64,000 nucleotides of DNA, taken from NCBI RefSeq assembly GCF_020731355.1, contig NZ_JAJFZK010000010.1, positions 1-64,000 on the forward strand. The letters run 5' to 3'. The position numbers and the translations under genes were made by a program. Source of the stretch: Bacillus sp. REN16. Its GTDB lineage: Bacteria; Bacillota; Bacilli; Bacillales; Bacillaceae_L. Below, piece by piece: positions 24,318 through 33,359 of the stretch (position 1 is the stretch's first letter; each line of letters opens with the position of its first letter). The notes under the pieces were generated by a model. That model was not told where the DNA came from and made no database searches. It saw only the letters and a list, made by a program, of their open reading frames with translations.

Positions 24318-25091
24318 TCATGTGATTCTTTCTTCCTCCAAGTTTCTCCATAAATGATGGGCTTCTCTGGCGATGTGTTCCAACAGGTCAGGTGGGGATG
24401 TTGTAACAGCCGCACATTGTTTGATTAAATCATCCAACTCCAATTTAAAACTTTCCAAACTCTTGGCTTCTTTAATTATCATCTTCTTAAATTGTGTTAG
24501 AACCGGAAGTGTTTCATTTCGTGGTGTACGTATCATGGTCTGTAGTGCCGTTGCTTGCATAAGTAACCGTTCAAATTTCTGCATCATCATTGTAACCTGA
24601 AAATTTAAATCATAATTTGAAATATCGAGATAGTGACGTATATAGCCCAAATGATCGGCCATTTGCCTTAGCCAAAAGACGCATTCGTGTATGATAGCGT
24701 CGGAGGGTGAAATTTTGGCACCACTTTCAATTAATTTAAAAACCCTTTGGGACTCTTCCGCTTCCCGTACCATGTGGTCTATCAAAGACACCGGCGTAGA
24801 GATAATAACTTCACAATGCAAGGATTTGTCCATTGTATAGGCGAGAAGGCTGTGAAATTCACGGGTAGCATGTTGGGCTTCATTTATTAAGTTACCGATA
24901 TCACCCTGTTTCTTGGCGGCCTTTTCCCATACTTTTCCCAAGCGCTGAATATTATTAAGGTTTGCACGGGCCAATTCCGTTTCATAATGACTTATTTCTC
25001 TATCAAAAAACCGTCCGTGGTCATAATCGTTCCGTAACCAAAAAGCGATAATCCCATAGGCATCCCTTTCATAGTTATCCGTATACGCCAT
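24318..25091 (-). CDS. DUF2935 family protein
   Basis: The protein has 257 residues from the ATG that follows AAGGAGGGG; the frame is open 16 codons further upstream. It consists of two related four-helix halves (FWLRNDYDHGRFFDREI and ECVFWLRQMADHLGYIRHYL), each with Glu/His residues placed as in hemerythrin- or ferritin-like metal sites. This duplicated E-FWL-DH pattern is typical of DUF2935, seen in Bacillus and Clostridium. The function is not established; metal binding is inferred. A partial Fur-type palindrome lies about 65 bases upstream. Confidence 0.75.
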   Translation of the reverse strand: MAYTDNYERDAYGIIAFWLRNDYDHGRFFDREISHYETELARANLNNIQRLGKVWEKAAKKQGDIGNLINEAQHATREFHSLLAYTMDKSLHCEVIISTPVSLIDHMVREAEESQRVFKLIESGAKISPSDAIIHECVFWLRQMADHLGYIRHYLDISNYDLNFQVTMMMQKFERLLMQATALQTMIRTPRNETLPVLTQFKKMIIKEAKSLESFKLELDDLIKQCAAVTTSPPDLLEHIAREAHHLWRNLEEERIT

Positions 25092-25155
25092 AACCCAACC
25101 CCTCCTTGTAAGTAAGTGATAGCCAAGTAAATGAAACACCCGAATTGGTCCCTAA

Positions 25156-25170
25156 TGATAATCATTTCAA
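25156..25170. promoter_or_regulatory. Possible Fur box (partial)
   Basis: TGATAATCATTTCAA matches the first eleven positions of the Fur palindrome TGATAATnATTATCA, then diverges. It lies upstream of the DUF2935 gene. Weak. Confidence 0.35.
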
Positions 25171-25437
25171 TTCAGGCGTTTTAATACATGGCTGCATGAC
25201 ACAACTAACAGTAAGGATTATATTCATCATGTTTTTGTCCTATGTTGTAATTTGAAAATAGTCTATTCATCCATTAGCAACTACTGTTGTGGGGATTTGA
25301 TTAAATATGATTGAAAATACTACCTAAATTATAAGTAATCGGTTTACAAAATCACTGATATTACCCACCCAACAAGCCCATATAAGCCTTGCAAGGACTC
25401 TTAGTGGGTAACTAAAGATAAACAGTTTTTAAAAAAA
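25171..25437. other. Intergenic region without a gene
   Basis: This AT-rich stretch lies between the DUF2935 gene's upstream region and the end of the siderophore transporter operon. A long imperfect palindrome with ends TTACCCAC/GTGGGTAA (about 25371-25412) may form the 3' structure of the transporter transcript. Nothing else was recognised. Confidence 0.4.
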
Positions 25438-26448
25438 TCATGATTTCTTAAGCAAAAGATAAACAAAATAGGGTGCACCTATGAGAGCCGTCATAATTCC
25501 AGCAGCAATACCCTCCGGTTCTGCCATGTTGCGCCCGATTGTATCAGCGAATAATAAAAGCCACCCGCCAATAAGTACAGCAATCGGTATAAATAGTTGA
25601 TGGCGCGCTCCGACCAATGCTTTTGCGATATGTGGAGCCATTAAACCGATAAAGGCAATTCCGCCTGTAACAGATACTGCCGCAGCGGCTAAAGCAACTG
25701 CTGTTATTAGTAAAACGAGTCTTTCCTTTTCAATGGAAATCCCTAACCCGATTGCCGTTGTTTCACTTAAATTAAGGATATTTAAGCGATTCGCTTTAAA
25801 TAAAGTAAAGGGAATCAACACAAGCAACCATGGTAAGAGGGCAAGAATAAATGGCCAGTCTGTGCCCCATATATTACCTGCCAGCCATCTGGATATAAAG
25901 TCTACTTTTTCACGATCGGACGAGGAAATAAGGAGCACCATTGTGCCAGACAACGCCATTGAAAATCCAACGCCGATTAAGATGAGCCTTACTGGCTGTA
26001 AACCCGCACCTTTGCGATATGAAAATAGATAAATAAAGCATGCCGTTATCAGGGCACCGATAAATGCTACGACAGGAAGTAAATAAATAAATGAACCTGC
26101 ATCAATCGGGAAATACAAAAAGAAGACCGAAATGGCTACACCTGCCCCAGAATTAATCCCAATGATGCCAGGATCTGCTAGATCATTCCGTGTGATTCCT
26201 TGTAAAATAGCCCCAGAAAGGGCAAGCGCCATTCCTGCAAGGAGTGTGATCACGATACGTGGCAGGCGTACAGAGAATAACACAAATTCTTCTTTAAAGG
26301 TTCCCTCTCCTAACAGTGCTGGAATAAGTCTGCTATAAGACAGGGAGGAGTAACCTAATCCCATACTAATGACAGCTGTAATGATAATCATTACAAAGGT
26401 TCCAATCAGTAAAAAACGATATTTGGTAAGTAAATTTGGCTGAATCAT
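25438..26448 (-). CDS. FecCD-type siderophore permease, second subunit
   Basis: The protein has 336 residues, with about nine or ten membrane helices. Typical FecCD sequences are RLPRIVITLLAGMALALSG, GIIGINSGAGVAISV and GGIAFIGLMAPHIAKALVG (the loop that docks with the ATPase). Its start overlaps the stop of the other permease by 4 bases (ATGA), as usual for a heterodimer. It carries ferric siderophore across the cytoplasmic membrane in a BtuCD-like importer. It is the last gene of the operon. Confidence 0.9.
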   Translation of the reverse strand: MIQPNLLTKYRFLLIGTFVMIIITAVISMGLGYSSLSYSRLIPALLGEGTFKEEFVLFSVRLPRIVITLLAGMALALSGAILQGITRNDLADPGIIGINSGAGVAISVFFLYFPIDAGSFIYLLPVVAFIGALITACFIYLFSYRKGAGLQPVRLILIGVGFSMALSGTMVLLISSSDREKVDFISRWLAGNIWGTDWPFILALLPWLLVLIPFTLFKANRLNILNLSETTAIGLGISIEKERLVLLITAVALAAAAVSVTGGIAFIGLMAPHIAKALVGARHQLFIPIAVLIGGWLLLFADTIGRNMAEPEGIAAGIMTALIGAPYFVYLLLKKS

Positions 26449-27461
26449 GAAAATGCTTTCCCTCCTTTATGTATAATGAAAAGGAAGAAGGGAAGCCCCA
26501 TAATGGCAACAATCGCAGGCACTGGTGTTTCAAAGGGAGCATTTACATTTCGCCCAACTGTATCTGCAAACACCATAAAAGTCGCGCCAGCAACAGCTGA
26601 CATCGGGAGGATATACCGATAATCTGTCCCAACGATCGCTCTTACAATATGAGGAACCATCAAGCCAAGAAAGGCAAGATTTCCAACAAGTGCAACAGAT
26701 GCGCCAGCTAACATAATCACAATAATGAATAATAACACTTTAATTAGCATAATTTTTTGACCTAATCCAATCGCGATTTCCTCATTTAAGCTAAGAATCG
26801 TAAGCTGTCTCGAGAGAAAAAGCGAAACTAAAATACCAATGATGATAAAAGGAACAATGACTTGAAGCTGAGCCCAAGTGGTTCCGATTATACCACCTGC
26901 ACTCCACATTGAAACATCTTTAGAAATGTTGAAATAAAGCGCAATGCCATCAGCAACTGCATAAAGGAAGGCAGACACAGCTGCTCCAGCTAACACAATC
27001 CGAAGTGGAGAAAATCCCCCTTTTTTAGCGGAACCAATACTGATGACCAATATTGTTCCAATCCCAGCCCCAAAAAAGCAGGCAACCATGATCGTAAAGT
27101 AATTAGCAGTCGGAATCAATGCGATTGTTAAGGCAAGTGCTGCATTCGCCCCAGCAGTTAATCCAAGGATACTTGGGTCAGCTAGAGGGTTTCTTGTTAC
27201 ACCTTGCATAATCGCACCGGCTACCGAAAGGCCAGCGCCAACAAATATAGCAGCTACTTCTCGAGGCAGGCGGATTTCACGAATCATAATAATGGTATCC
27301 GTTTTCAAGTTCGTTGAAAGAGCCAACCATACTTCCTTCAATGTAGTTTCGGCTGCACCAAAAACTAATGAAAGAATAAATACGCTTATGAAAAGCAGTA
27401 TACTTATGATAAATTTCACCATAAATGGAACTGAGTTTGTGTATTTTGTCATTAATCTCAT
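26445..27461 (-). CDS. FecCD-type siderophore permease, first subunit
   Basis: The protein has 338 residues, with multiple membrane helices. The family signatures are REIRLPREVAAIFVGAGLSV, ADPSILGLTAGANAALAL and GNLAFLGLMVPHIVRAIVG. It pairs with the permease that overlaps it by four bases, forming the channel for the ATPase and the binding lipoprotein encoded before it. The first of two in-frame ATGs (27461) lies close behind AAAAGGA; the second, at 27452, is possible. Confidence 0.9.
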   Translation of the reverse strand: MRLMTKYTNSVPFMVKFIISILLFISVFILSLVFGAAETTLKEVWLALSTNLKTDTIIMIREIRLPREVAAIFVGAGLSVAGAIMQGVTRNPLADPSILGLTAGANAALALTIALIPTANYFTIMVACFFGAGIGTILVISIGSAKKGGFSPLRIVLAGAAVSAFLYAVADGIALYFNISKDVSMWSAGGIIGTTWAQLQVIVPFIIIGILVSLFLSRQLTILSLNEEIAIGLGQKIMLIKVLLFIIVIMLAGASVALVGNLAFLGLMVPHIVRAIVGTDYRYILPMSAVAGATFMVFADTVGRNVNAPFETPVPAIVAIMGLPFFLFIIHKGGKAFS

Positions 27462-27518
27462 CTTTCCTTTTCAGAATAAAAGAAGAGGAATTCTTTTGTA
27501 AGAACTCCTCATATCTAA

Positions 27519-28439
27519 TTACTTACCTAGAAATGAGTTGGTGAAAAATTCCAACTGATGTTCAAGGGTGATTGGGTCATTGAAATAAAATTCCTTTGCA
27601 TTCGCAACATAGACTTGATTGTTTTTAACAGCTGGAATATTTTTATAGGTTTCGGATTCCATAAAGGAAGTTTCAGTTCCCTCTGTTTTACTAACAATTA
27701 AATAGTCACCGACGAATTCTGGCAGTACCTCAAGAGACAGCGAATAAAAACCGGCTTCCAATGCATTTTCTTTTACCTTTTCAGGCATATTCAGCTTCAT
27801 TTCTTGATATAGAATTTCTGTACCACGAGCCCAGTTGTCACCAAAGACATAAAGTTCCTTATTGAAGTTTTCAATAACGGTAACTGTCGCATCTTCACCG
27901 ATTTTAGCCTTTATTTCTTCACCGGATTCTTGAGCACGTTGTTTAAAGTCTTCGATCCATTCCTTAGCTTCCGCTTCTTTGTTTACTAACTTCCCAATTT
28001 CTAAATGCTGGGTCAGATAATCTAATTTTCCATATGTAAAAGTAACAACAGGAGCTATTTCTTTCAATTTATCTACGTTTTTCATTGTTGAGAGCCCAAT
28101 AATTAAATCCGGTTCTAGTTCAATTATTTTTTCAAGGTTTTCATCGGTTACTTCCTCGACACCGTCTAACTTATAAAGGGGGTTTCCTTTAGACCAAGAA
28201 TCAACGCCAACAACTGGTACATCCAATGCTAGAACATTACCTGCAAAGGTGGAAAGTACAACCACACGCTGTGGATTAGCGGGCACCTCGACCGGCCCAT
28301 TCTCGGATTGATAGGTAATCATATCTGATGATGTTGATTCATTGTTGTTGCTGCTTGCGTTTTCCTTCGTTTTCGCGCCGCACGCGATTAGACTAAATAG
28401 TAACAAGATTAGTAGAAAGGGGATAAGTAGTTTCTTCAT
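27519..28439 (-). CDS. Siderophore-binding lipoprotein
   Basis: The protein has 306 residues. The signal peptide ends in the lipobox LIAC (Cys 20), so the protein is anchored outside the membrane. It has a periplasmic-binding fold of the FecB/FeuA/YfiY type: PVEVPANPQRVVVLST at the start, EKIIELEPDLIIGLSTM, and a long connecting helix. It hands a ferric siderophore to the two permeases encoded next. Its start lies 47 bases inside the ATPase gene, behind AAGGAG. The exact siderophore cannot be told. Confidence 0.9.
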   Translation of the reverse strand: MKKLLIPFLLILLLFSLIACGAKTKENASSNNNESTSSDMITYQSENGPVEVPANPQRVVVLSTFAGNVLALDVPVVGVDSWSKGNPLYKLDGVEEVTDENLEKIIELEPDLIIGLSTMKNVDKLKEIAPVVTFTYGKLDYLTQHLEIGKLVNKEAEAKEWIEDFKQRAQESGEEIKAKIGEDATVTVIENFNKELYVFGDNWARGTEILYQEMKLNMPEKVKENALEAGFYSLSLEVLPEFVGDYLIVSKTEGTETSFMESETYKNIPAVKNNQVYVANAKEFYFNDPITLEHQLEFFTNSFLGK

Positions 28440-29235
28440 TTGATTTTTCTCCTTTTAATAAATGATAAGTAAGGCACATAGGCTTATTTGTTCTAGGATC
28501 TTTCCCGATTAGAGCATCGATATGAAATATTTCTTCTAAGACTTTATTCGTTATCACCTCTTCAGAAGTTCCCGCTTTTACGATTTGACCATATTTTAGG
28601 GCAATTATGTAATCAGCAAACCTTGCAGCATGGTTTAAATCATGAAGAACCATTACAATCGTTCGGTTCTGCTCTTGATTCAGCTTTTGTAAAAGCTCTA
28701 AAATCTCAAGTTGATGTGCCATATCAAGGTATGTTGTCGGTTCATCTAGAAAAATGATCTCCGTTTCCTGTGCAAGGGCCATTGCGATCCAAACACGTTG
28801 GCGTTGTCCGCCAGACAGTGCATCAACAGGGTGATGTTTAAAAAAGGCTGTGCCCGTAACGTCGAGCGCCCAGTTGATCACCTCTATATCATGACTGTTT
28901 AAGCGACCAAAACCTTTTTGATGGGGAAAGCGTCCGTAGGAAACGATTTCTCCCACTGTCAAGCCACTGGCGCTTTCAGGATTTTGAGGGAGTATAGCCA
29001 ATTTTTTTGCAAGTTTTTTAGTATTTTCCCTTGAAATGCTTTCTCCGTCCAAAATAATCGAACCAGATTGATGGGGGATGACACGGGTCATCGCTTTCAA
29101 AAGAGTCGATTTTCCACAGCCATTTGATCCAATAATCGTTGTAATTTTTTTGTCGGGAATTTCAATACTCAAATCCTTAACGATTAAGCGGTCACCATAG
29201 CCAATCTGCAGATCCTTTGTAAAAAGGCGAACCAT
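28393..29235 (-). CDS. Siderophore ABC transporter ATPase
   Basis: The protein has 280 residues and is a FecE/FhuC-type ATPase with Walker A GSNGCGKST, the signature LSGGQRQRVWIAMALA, Walker B EIIFLDEP and the switch histidine in VLHDLN. It is the first gene of the operon and overlaps the binding-protein gene by 47 bases, longer than usual, though its C-terminal length fits the family. Two Fur boxes lie between it and the divergent reductase gene, predicting repression when iron is plentiful. Confidence 0.92.
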   Translation of the reverse strand: MVRLFTKDLQIGYGDRLIVKDLSIEIPDKKITTIIGSNGCGKSTLLKAMTRVIPHQSGSIILDGESISRENTKKLAKKLAILPQNPESASGLTVGEIVSYGRFPHQKGFGRLNSHDIEVINWALDVTGTAFFKHHPVDALSGGQRQRVWIAMALAQETEIIFLDEPTTYLDMAHQLEILELLQKLNQEQNRTIVMVLHDLNHAARFADYIIALKYGQIVKAGTSEEVITNKVLEEIFHIDALIGKDPRTNKPMCLTYHLLKGEKSNEETTYPLSTNLVTI

Positions 29236-29271
29236 ATTATTCCTCCAATTGTAAAATTTAAATATTGATAT

Positions 29272-29286
29272 TGAAAATCATTATCA
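29272..29286. promoter_or_regulatory. Fur box 1 of the divergent iron region
   Basis: TGAAAATCATTATCA matches the Fur palindrome TGATAATnATTATCA at 13 of the 14 defined positions. It lies close to the ATPase start and likely controls the transporter operon. Confidence 0.8.
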
Positions 29287-29316
29287 ATGTAAGTTATAAT
29301 GACACTATAATTCTAT

Positions 29317-29331
29317 TGAGAATCATTGTCA
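29317..29331. promoter_or_regulatory. Fur box 2 of the divergent iron region
   Basis: TGAGAATCATTGTCA has two differences from the Fur palindrome. It lies closer to the reductase gene on the plus strand. Confidence 0.75.
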
Positions 29332-29387
29332 ACTAGATTTTTAAAAGTGTTTTGAATGATTAGGATAATATAAGAGGAGTGTTGTGG

Positions 29388-30467
29388 ATGCAGGGAATTG
29401 AATGTTATGATGTAACAATTATTGGCGGAGGACCAGCGGGTCTCTACTCTGCTTTCTATAGTGGCTTACGAGAAATGAAAACAAAAATAATTGATTTTCA
29501 ACCTTACTTAGGCGGGAAAATACATATTTATCCTGAGAAAATGATATGGGATATAGGGGGGCTGCCGCCTCTCTCCGGTGCACAGTTGATTGAGCAGCTT
29601 GTTGAACAGGGTCTAACATTCGATCCGACTGTTGTACTAAATGAAAGAATCATTTCGATTGCCAAAAATAAAGAAGGATTGTTCGTTATGAAGGCGGCCT
29701 CTGGTCAGGAGCATTATTCCAAAACAGTAATTGTTGCGGTAGGGAGTGGTATATTAAAGCACCAAAAGCTAAATATTCAGGGATCCGAACGGTTTGAAGT
29801 ATCAAATCTTCATTACACCGTCAAATCTCTTCAGTATTTTAAAGATAAGACCGTTATTATTTCAGGTGGAGGGAATACGGCGATTGATTGGGCCAATGAA
29901 TTGGTACCGATAGCGAAGAAAGTATATGTTACATATCGGAAGGCGAGTTTGACTGGACATGAATCACAAGTTACGAATCTACTAAATAGTACAGCAGAAT
30001 GCTTGTTGAATACGTCTATTACAAAGCTAGTTGCGGCTAATCATCGAGATGAAATTAGCTGTGTAGAATTAACAAATCACGAAACGGGTGAAATCCATTC
30101 TTTATCGGTTGATGAAGTCGTCATAAATCATGGTTTTGAACAAGATGCATCCTTGCTGGAAAACAGTGAACTTGAAATTGAGATGCTTGAAAATTTTTAT
30201 ATAACTGGAAATCCTCAGTGTGAAACGTCTGTAGAGGGGCTGTATGCAGCAGGGGATATTATCAAATACGATGGAAAAGTAAACTTAATCGCAGGTGCAT
30301 TCCAGGATGCAGCAAATGCTGTAAACAAAGCAAAAAAATATATTGAACCAGATGCAAATGAAGCAGCAATGGTTTCATCCCATAATGAAGTATTTAAGCA
30401 GAGGAATCGGGAATTAGTAAACAGGATGTTGAATTACCCATATGAAAAAATAAGTACGTCAAAATAA
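29388..30467 (+). CDS. Ferredoxin-NADP reductase-like flavoprotein
   Basis: The protein has 359 residues from ATG 29388 (GAGGAG 8 bases before). It is of the thioredoxin-reductase-like FNR type (YumC family): an FAD-binding GGGPAGLYSAFYSG at the N-terminus, a second dinucleotide site VIISGGGNTAIDWA, and GLYAAGDIIKYDGK near the C-terminus. There is no CxxC, so it is not a thioredoxin reductase. Divergent from a siderophore importer and behind a Fur box, it may supply electrons to release iron from siderophores; that is inference. Its last ten residues (from YPYEKI) are encoded by sequence that is the antisense of a relic of another gene (30433-30501), suggesting its original stop was lost. Confidence 0.85.
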   Translation: MQGIECYDVTIIGGGPAGLYSAFYSGLREMKTKIIDFQPYLGGKIHIYPEKMIWDIGGLPPLSGAQLIEQLVEQGLTFDPTVVLNERIISIAKNKEGLFVMKAASGQEHYSKTVIVAVGSGILKHQKLNIQGSERFEVSNLHYTVKSLQYFKDKTVIISGGGNTAIDWANELVPIAKKVYVTYRKASLTGHESQVTNLLNSTAECLLNTSITKLVAANHRDEISCVELTNHETGEIHSLSVDEVVINHGFEQDASLLENSELEIEMLENFYITGNPQCETSVEGLYAAGDIIKYDGKVNLIAGAFQDAANAVNKAKKYIEPDANEAAMVSSHNEVFKQRNRELVNRMLNYPYEKISTSK

Positions 30468-30501
30468 GAGCAATGAAGAACAAACAAATGGCAAAATAAG
30501 C
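30433..30501 (-). pseudogene. 3' relic of a paralogue of the DHODH-like membrane protein
   Basis: The minus-strand translation AYFAICLFFIALILTYLFFH, followed by MGN, is nearly the C-terminus of the protein encoded at 35618-37414 (AYFALCLFFVGLIMTYRFFH, then MGKDK). Nothing further upstream matches. The relic overlaps the end of the reductase gene. Confidence 0.65.
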
Positions 30502-30607
30502 GGAAATCCTCCTGTTAAATGTAGAATGGAGCGCGTTTCGGGGTAAATAAGGGAAGTTTTTCCGGTAATGCTTAAAAAAAACCTCCATTTTTGCTCTTTT
30601 TAAAAAA

Positions 30608-30681
30608 ATAGACGGAATTTTTCCGTCTATTTAAGCATTTTTTGATCCTAATTACTTAATAGACGGAATTTCTCCGTCTAT
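30608..30681. repeat. Two near-identical hairpins, ATAGACGGA/TCCGTCTAT
   Basis: The same 9-bp stem with a 5-base loop occurs at 30608-30630 and 30659-30681, 51 bp apart. They lie in the convergent gap between the reductase gene and the RNA repair operon and could act as terminators for either, although neither has a strong T run. Confidence 0.7.
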
Positions 30682-30752
30682 ATATCAGCCTGTGTGCTTA
30701 CCTTAATCCCCCTCCGAAAGTGTGGAACCTTGTGATCCGGGCTAAAATTTTC

Positions 30753-33359
30753 CTACAATCGTGGATCAATATCTTGTTCTTGGCTTTCTTCAAAGATTAG
30801 ATTTGCGACGGTTTGCTTGTATTCCAAGTTTTCTGGGCCAATCTCATCAAGTCGGGTTTGAAGCATTTTCATCCCCAATTTATGTTCGATTAACGATTTT
30901 TGGATTTTTTTCTTAATGTTTTTTTGTTTCATAAGCTTTGTATATTTGTGTGGAAACCGATAATCATATCCGTACACAAGTGTAAGATATTCGGGGTTCC
31001 GTACTTTCATAAACGGGACAAGATTAACCTTTGGTACTTCTGGCTTAATGACTACGCCTTCCATACCGCGTTCAAACGTTAGCTTTTTGAAAAATTCTAA
31101 GGCATTGTCGTACGGATCTTGTAGATTCACAATCATGTATTCATCATCACTTATAAAAGAGAACATTTCCGAAGTCTTCATAACCGGAATTTCCTCATTA
31201 CCATTTGAGTAAACCACCTTTAAAATAGAAAATGGTTTATATGTTAGCTCTTGATCCTTTGCATAAAGATCTAACTGCTTACGAAATAGTAAATAGGATT
31301 TCTCCTGCTCAGACAAGGTATGTGTTGTATCGATTATTTCCTTTAAATCTTTGAACGTTTGATAATCGTTCATACCAAAATGTGCAATTAAGTCTTTTTT
31401 CGAATTTCTGGACATTGCTTCCTCAAACCCGCTGGATTCGTATCGTCTTACTACATCCAAGAAATGGTTTTCGAAACCGAATTCTTTCAAAAAGCCAATT
31501 TCTGTTTCAAGGGCCTTGGCAACGACATCAAACTGCTGATCAATTAACCCTTTTCCAAGTGCATTCCAAGGGAGCAGCTCACCATCAAATATGATCATAT
31601 CGATTGCTTTTTCATCCATCAATGTCGAAAATTTTGCTTGGAGTTGGCAGAACACCTGTGTTAAATCAATATGTGTAATTTTATAGCCATTTCGACTCAC
31701 TGCATTGCATTTCTCTACATCTTGAGACAAATATATATTACAGCGGGAGCCCATATACTTCGGTTGAAGGACTACTTCACTTACGCCAGCTTCTTTGAAA
31801 TAATCTAATCCCTTCGGCAAGCTTTCCAGTTCATTTGTACGAAAGTCCTTATCGGCAGGGCTCATCGTGCCAGAGACGAAATTTACTTTGTTCTGAAGGA
31901 TGTAATCTAGTCGTTTTTGGTCATTTTCACTTAATTCAATGAGCTTTACTTTCTTTGCCTTGGAGGAAAAGGCTGCCGGTAACTCGTTAGAAAATGGAGT
32001 ATTATCTCCACTAAGTTCTGGTTCTTCGTTTGCAGTCTTGTCGGAAGAAGGGACACTCTTAAATAATGGCTTATATGATTGCAAAGTCAAACTTGTTAAG
32101 GCATTCCCTGATACACAACCTGTATCGATTCCGATTTTATTTTTCATGCGGACCACTTCTTTTGTGGCCACATGACCAAATACATGGTAGGGAAAATTAC
32201 TCCCACTTTCTTTTTCTAAAAAGCGAAGCTGCTCTTCGATATCTGCCTCAAAATTAGTTGCAAACCGGCGTTGATGACGACGTGAAGTTGCATCCATTTT
32301 TCCTATATATTGATTATGACAAGGGGCATGAGTCAGGTAAAAGCTGTTATTCTTCTTACCGATAAACCGATAAAAATCACAGGATACATCCACAAGAACC
32401 TGAAACTTAGATTGCAGCTCAAGATCAGCAGCTAAGACAGGAATGGAAGTAAAAAAGTTCTCTAGTAATTGTGGATCCACATTTTGAATTTCGCCATTTA
32501 TATATTTCGAAACAAAGTTTTCATGGTTTCCTTTAACAAAATAAAAGAATTCTCGATTATGATAAAGAAACTCAATGGTCGCTTTTGTATTTTTTCCTTT
32601 ATCGATAAAATCGCCAATTAGCACAAATCTTTTATTGCCACTCTTTGAAGTTTCCTGAATTTTACCATCAAGAATTGTAAATCCGTGCAAAGTAATCATT
32701 TGTTGTAATGGCGCAAGCGTCTCATGAACATCCCCAATGATGATGTAAAAATAATTTTGAGGAAGTATATGATTTACATATTCTTGTATGTTCTCAACGA
32801 CAATTTCATAGGCAGTGGTATGTAGAAAGTTTTTTTCATGAATTCGATGGATGTCATCGAAGTCACTGCGCCTTAAAGTGGGCAGCACGTCACGTCGCAT
32901 TCGGTTGACATGTGTTGCAATCACCTTTTTACTGCGATCAGATGCGAAATAGTCTTTCATATTTTTGTAATCAAAAGCGATAGCTTCTAGGCGATAGTGA
33001 TTTTCCTTTGCTATTGCCGCGACTTTTTTTCGAAAATCATCTGCAAGACCAGTTGTATCGACAATTACAAAATCAGCATTAACAGGAAAGCTCGTCACAG
33101 CCATTAGCTTATGAAAAAGCAGGTCAAACGCTTGGGCAGACGACTCCATCATCATTGAATCATATTTATCATAAGGAAAGCCGAGAATCTCCTGCCGTAT
33201 CTCATCACTAGACAGGTATTGGACATTACTCCGGTAATTTTTTTCTTCATCATAAAATTGTAATTGAGGGATCAATACATTTTTTGCAAACGTTGATTTC
33301 CCGCATTCGGTCGGACCGATCAAAAGATAAATCGTATGTAATTTCGTCTCGATTTTCAT
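30753..33359 (-). CDS. pnkp: Bacterial Pnkp: polynucleotide kinase-phosphatase with ligase-like domain
   Basis: The protein has 868 residues and three domains. Residues 1-180 are a P-loop kinase (LLIGPTECGKSTFAKNV) that phosphorylates RNA 5' ends. Residues about 205-430 are a calcineurin-type phosphatase with GDVHE, GDFIDKGK and GNHENF metal ligands that heals 3' ends. The C-terminal region is a nucleotidyltransferase (ligase-like) domain with the lysine motif KYMGSR. This is the layout of bacterial Pnkp, which with Hen1 repairs ribotoxin-cut RNA. The start overlaps the hen1 stop by four bases (ATGA), so the pair is co-translated. The length fits the family. Confidence 0.92.
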   Translation of the reverse strand: MKIETKLHTIYLLIGPTECGKSTFAKNVLIPQLQFYDEEKNYRSNVQYLSSDEIRQEILGFPYDKYDSMMMESSAQAFDLLFHKLMAVTSFPVNADFVIVDTTGLADDFRKKVAAIAKENHYRLEAIAFDYKNMKDYFASDRSKKVIATHVNRMRRDVLPTLRRSDFDDIHRIHEKNFLHTTAYEIVVENIQEYVNHILPQNYFYIIIGDVHETLAPLQQMITLHGFTILDGKIQETSKSGNKRFVLIGDFIDKGKNTKATIEFLYHNREFFYFVKGNHENFVSKYINGEIQNVDPQLLENFFTSIPVLAADLELQSKFQVLVDVSCDFYRFIGKKNNSFYLTHAPCHNQYIGKMDATSRRHQRRFATNFEADIEEQLRFLEKESGSNFPYHVFGHVATKEVVRMKNKIGIDTGCVSGNALTSLTLQSYKPLFKSVPSSDKTANEEPELSGDNTPFSNELPAAFSSKAKKVKLIELSENDQKRLDYILQNKVNFVSGTMSPADKDFRTNELESLPKGLDYFKEAGVSEVVLQPKYMGSRCNIYLSQDVEKCNAVSRNGYKITHIDLTQVFCQLQAKFSTLMDEKAIDMIIFDGELLPWNALGKGLIDQQFDVVAKALETEIGFLKEFGFENHFLDVVRRYESSGFEEAMSRNSKKDLIAHFGMNDYQTFKDLKEIIDTTHTLSEQEKSYLLFRKQLDLYAKDQELTYKPFSILKVVYSNGNEEIPVMKTSEMFSFISDDEYMIVNLQDPYDNALEFFKKLTFERGMEGVVIKPEVPKVNLVPFMKVRNPEYLTLVYGYDYRFPHKYTKLMKQKNIKKKIQKSLIEHKLGMKMLQTRLDEIGPENLEYKQTVANLIFEESQEQDIDPRL

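Noticed and set aside
30394-30588. Open frame of 64 codons on the minus strand as a gene
   Set aside because: Only its middle matches the membrane protein's C-terminus; there is no start region. It is recorded as a relic instead.
30608-30681. CRISPR-like repeats
   Set aside because: Only two short palindromes with one spacer and no cas genes; they are hairpins.
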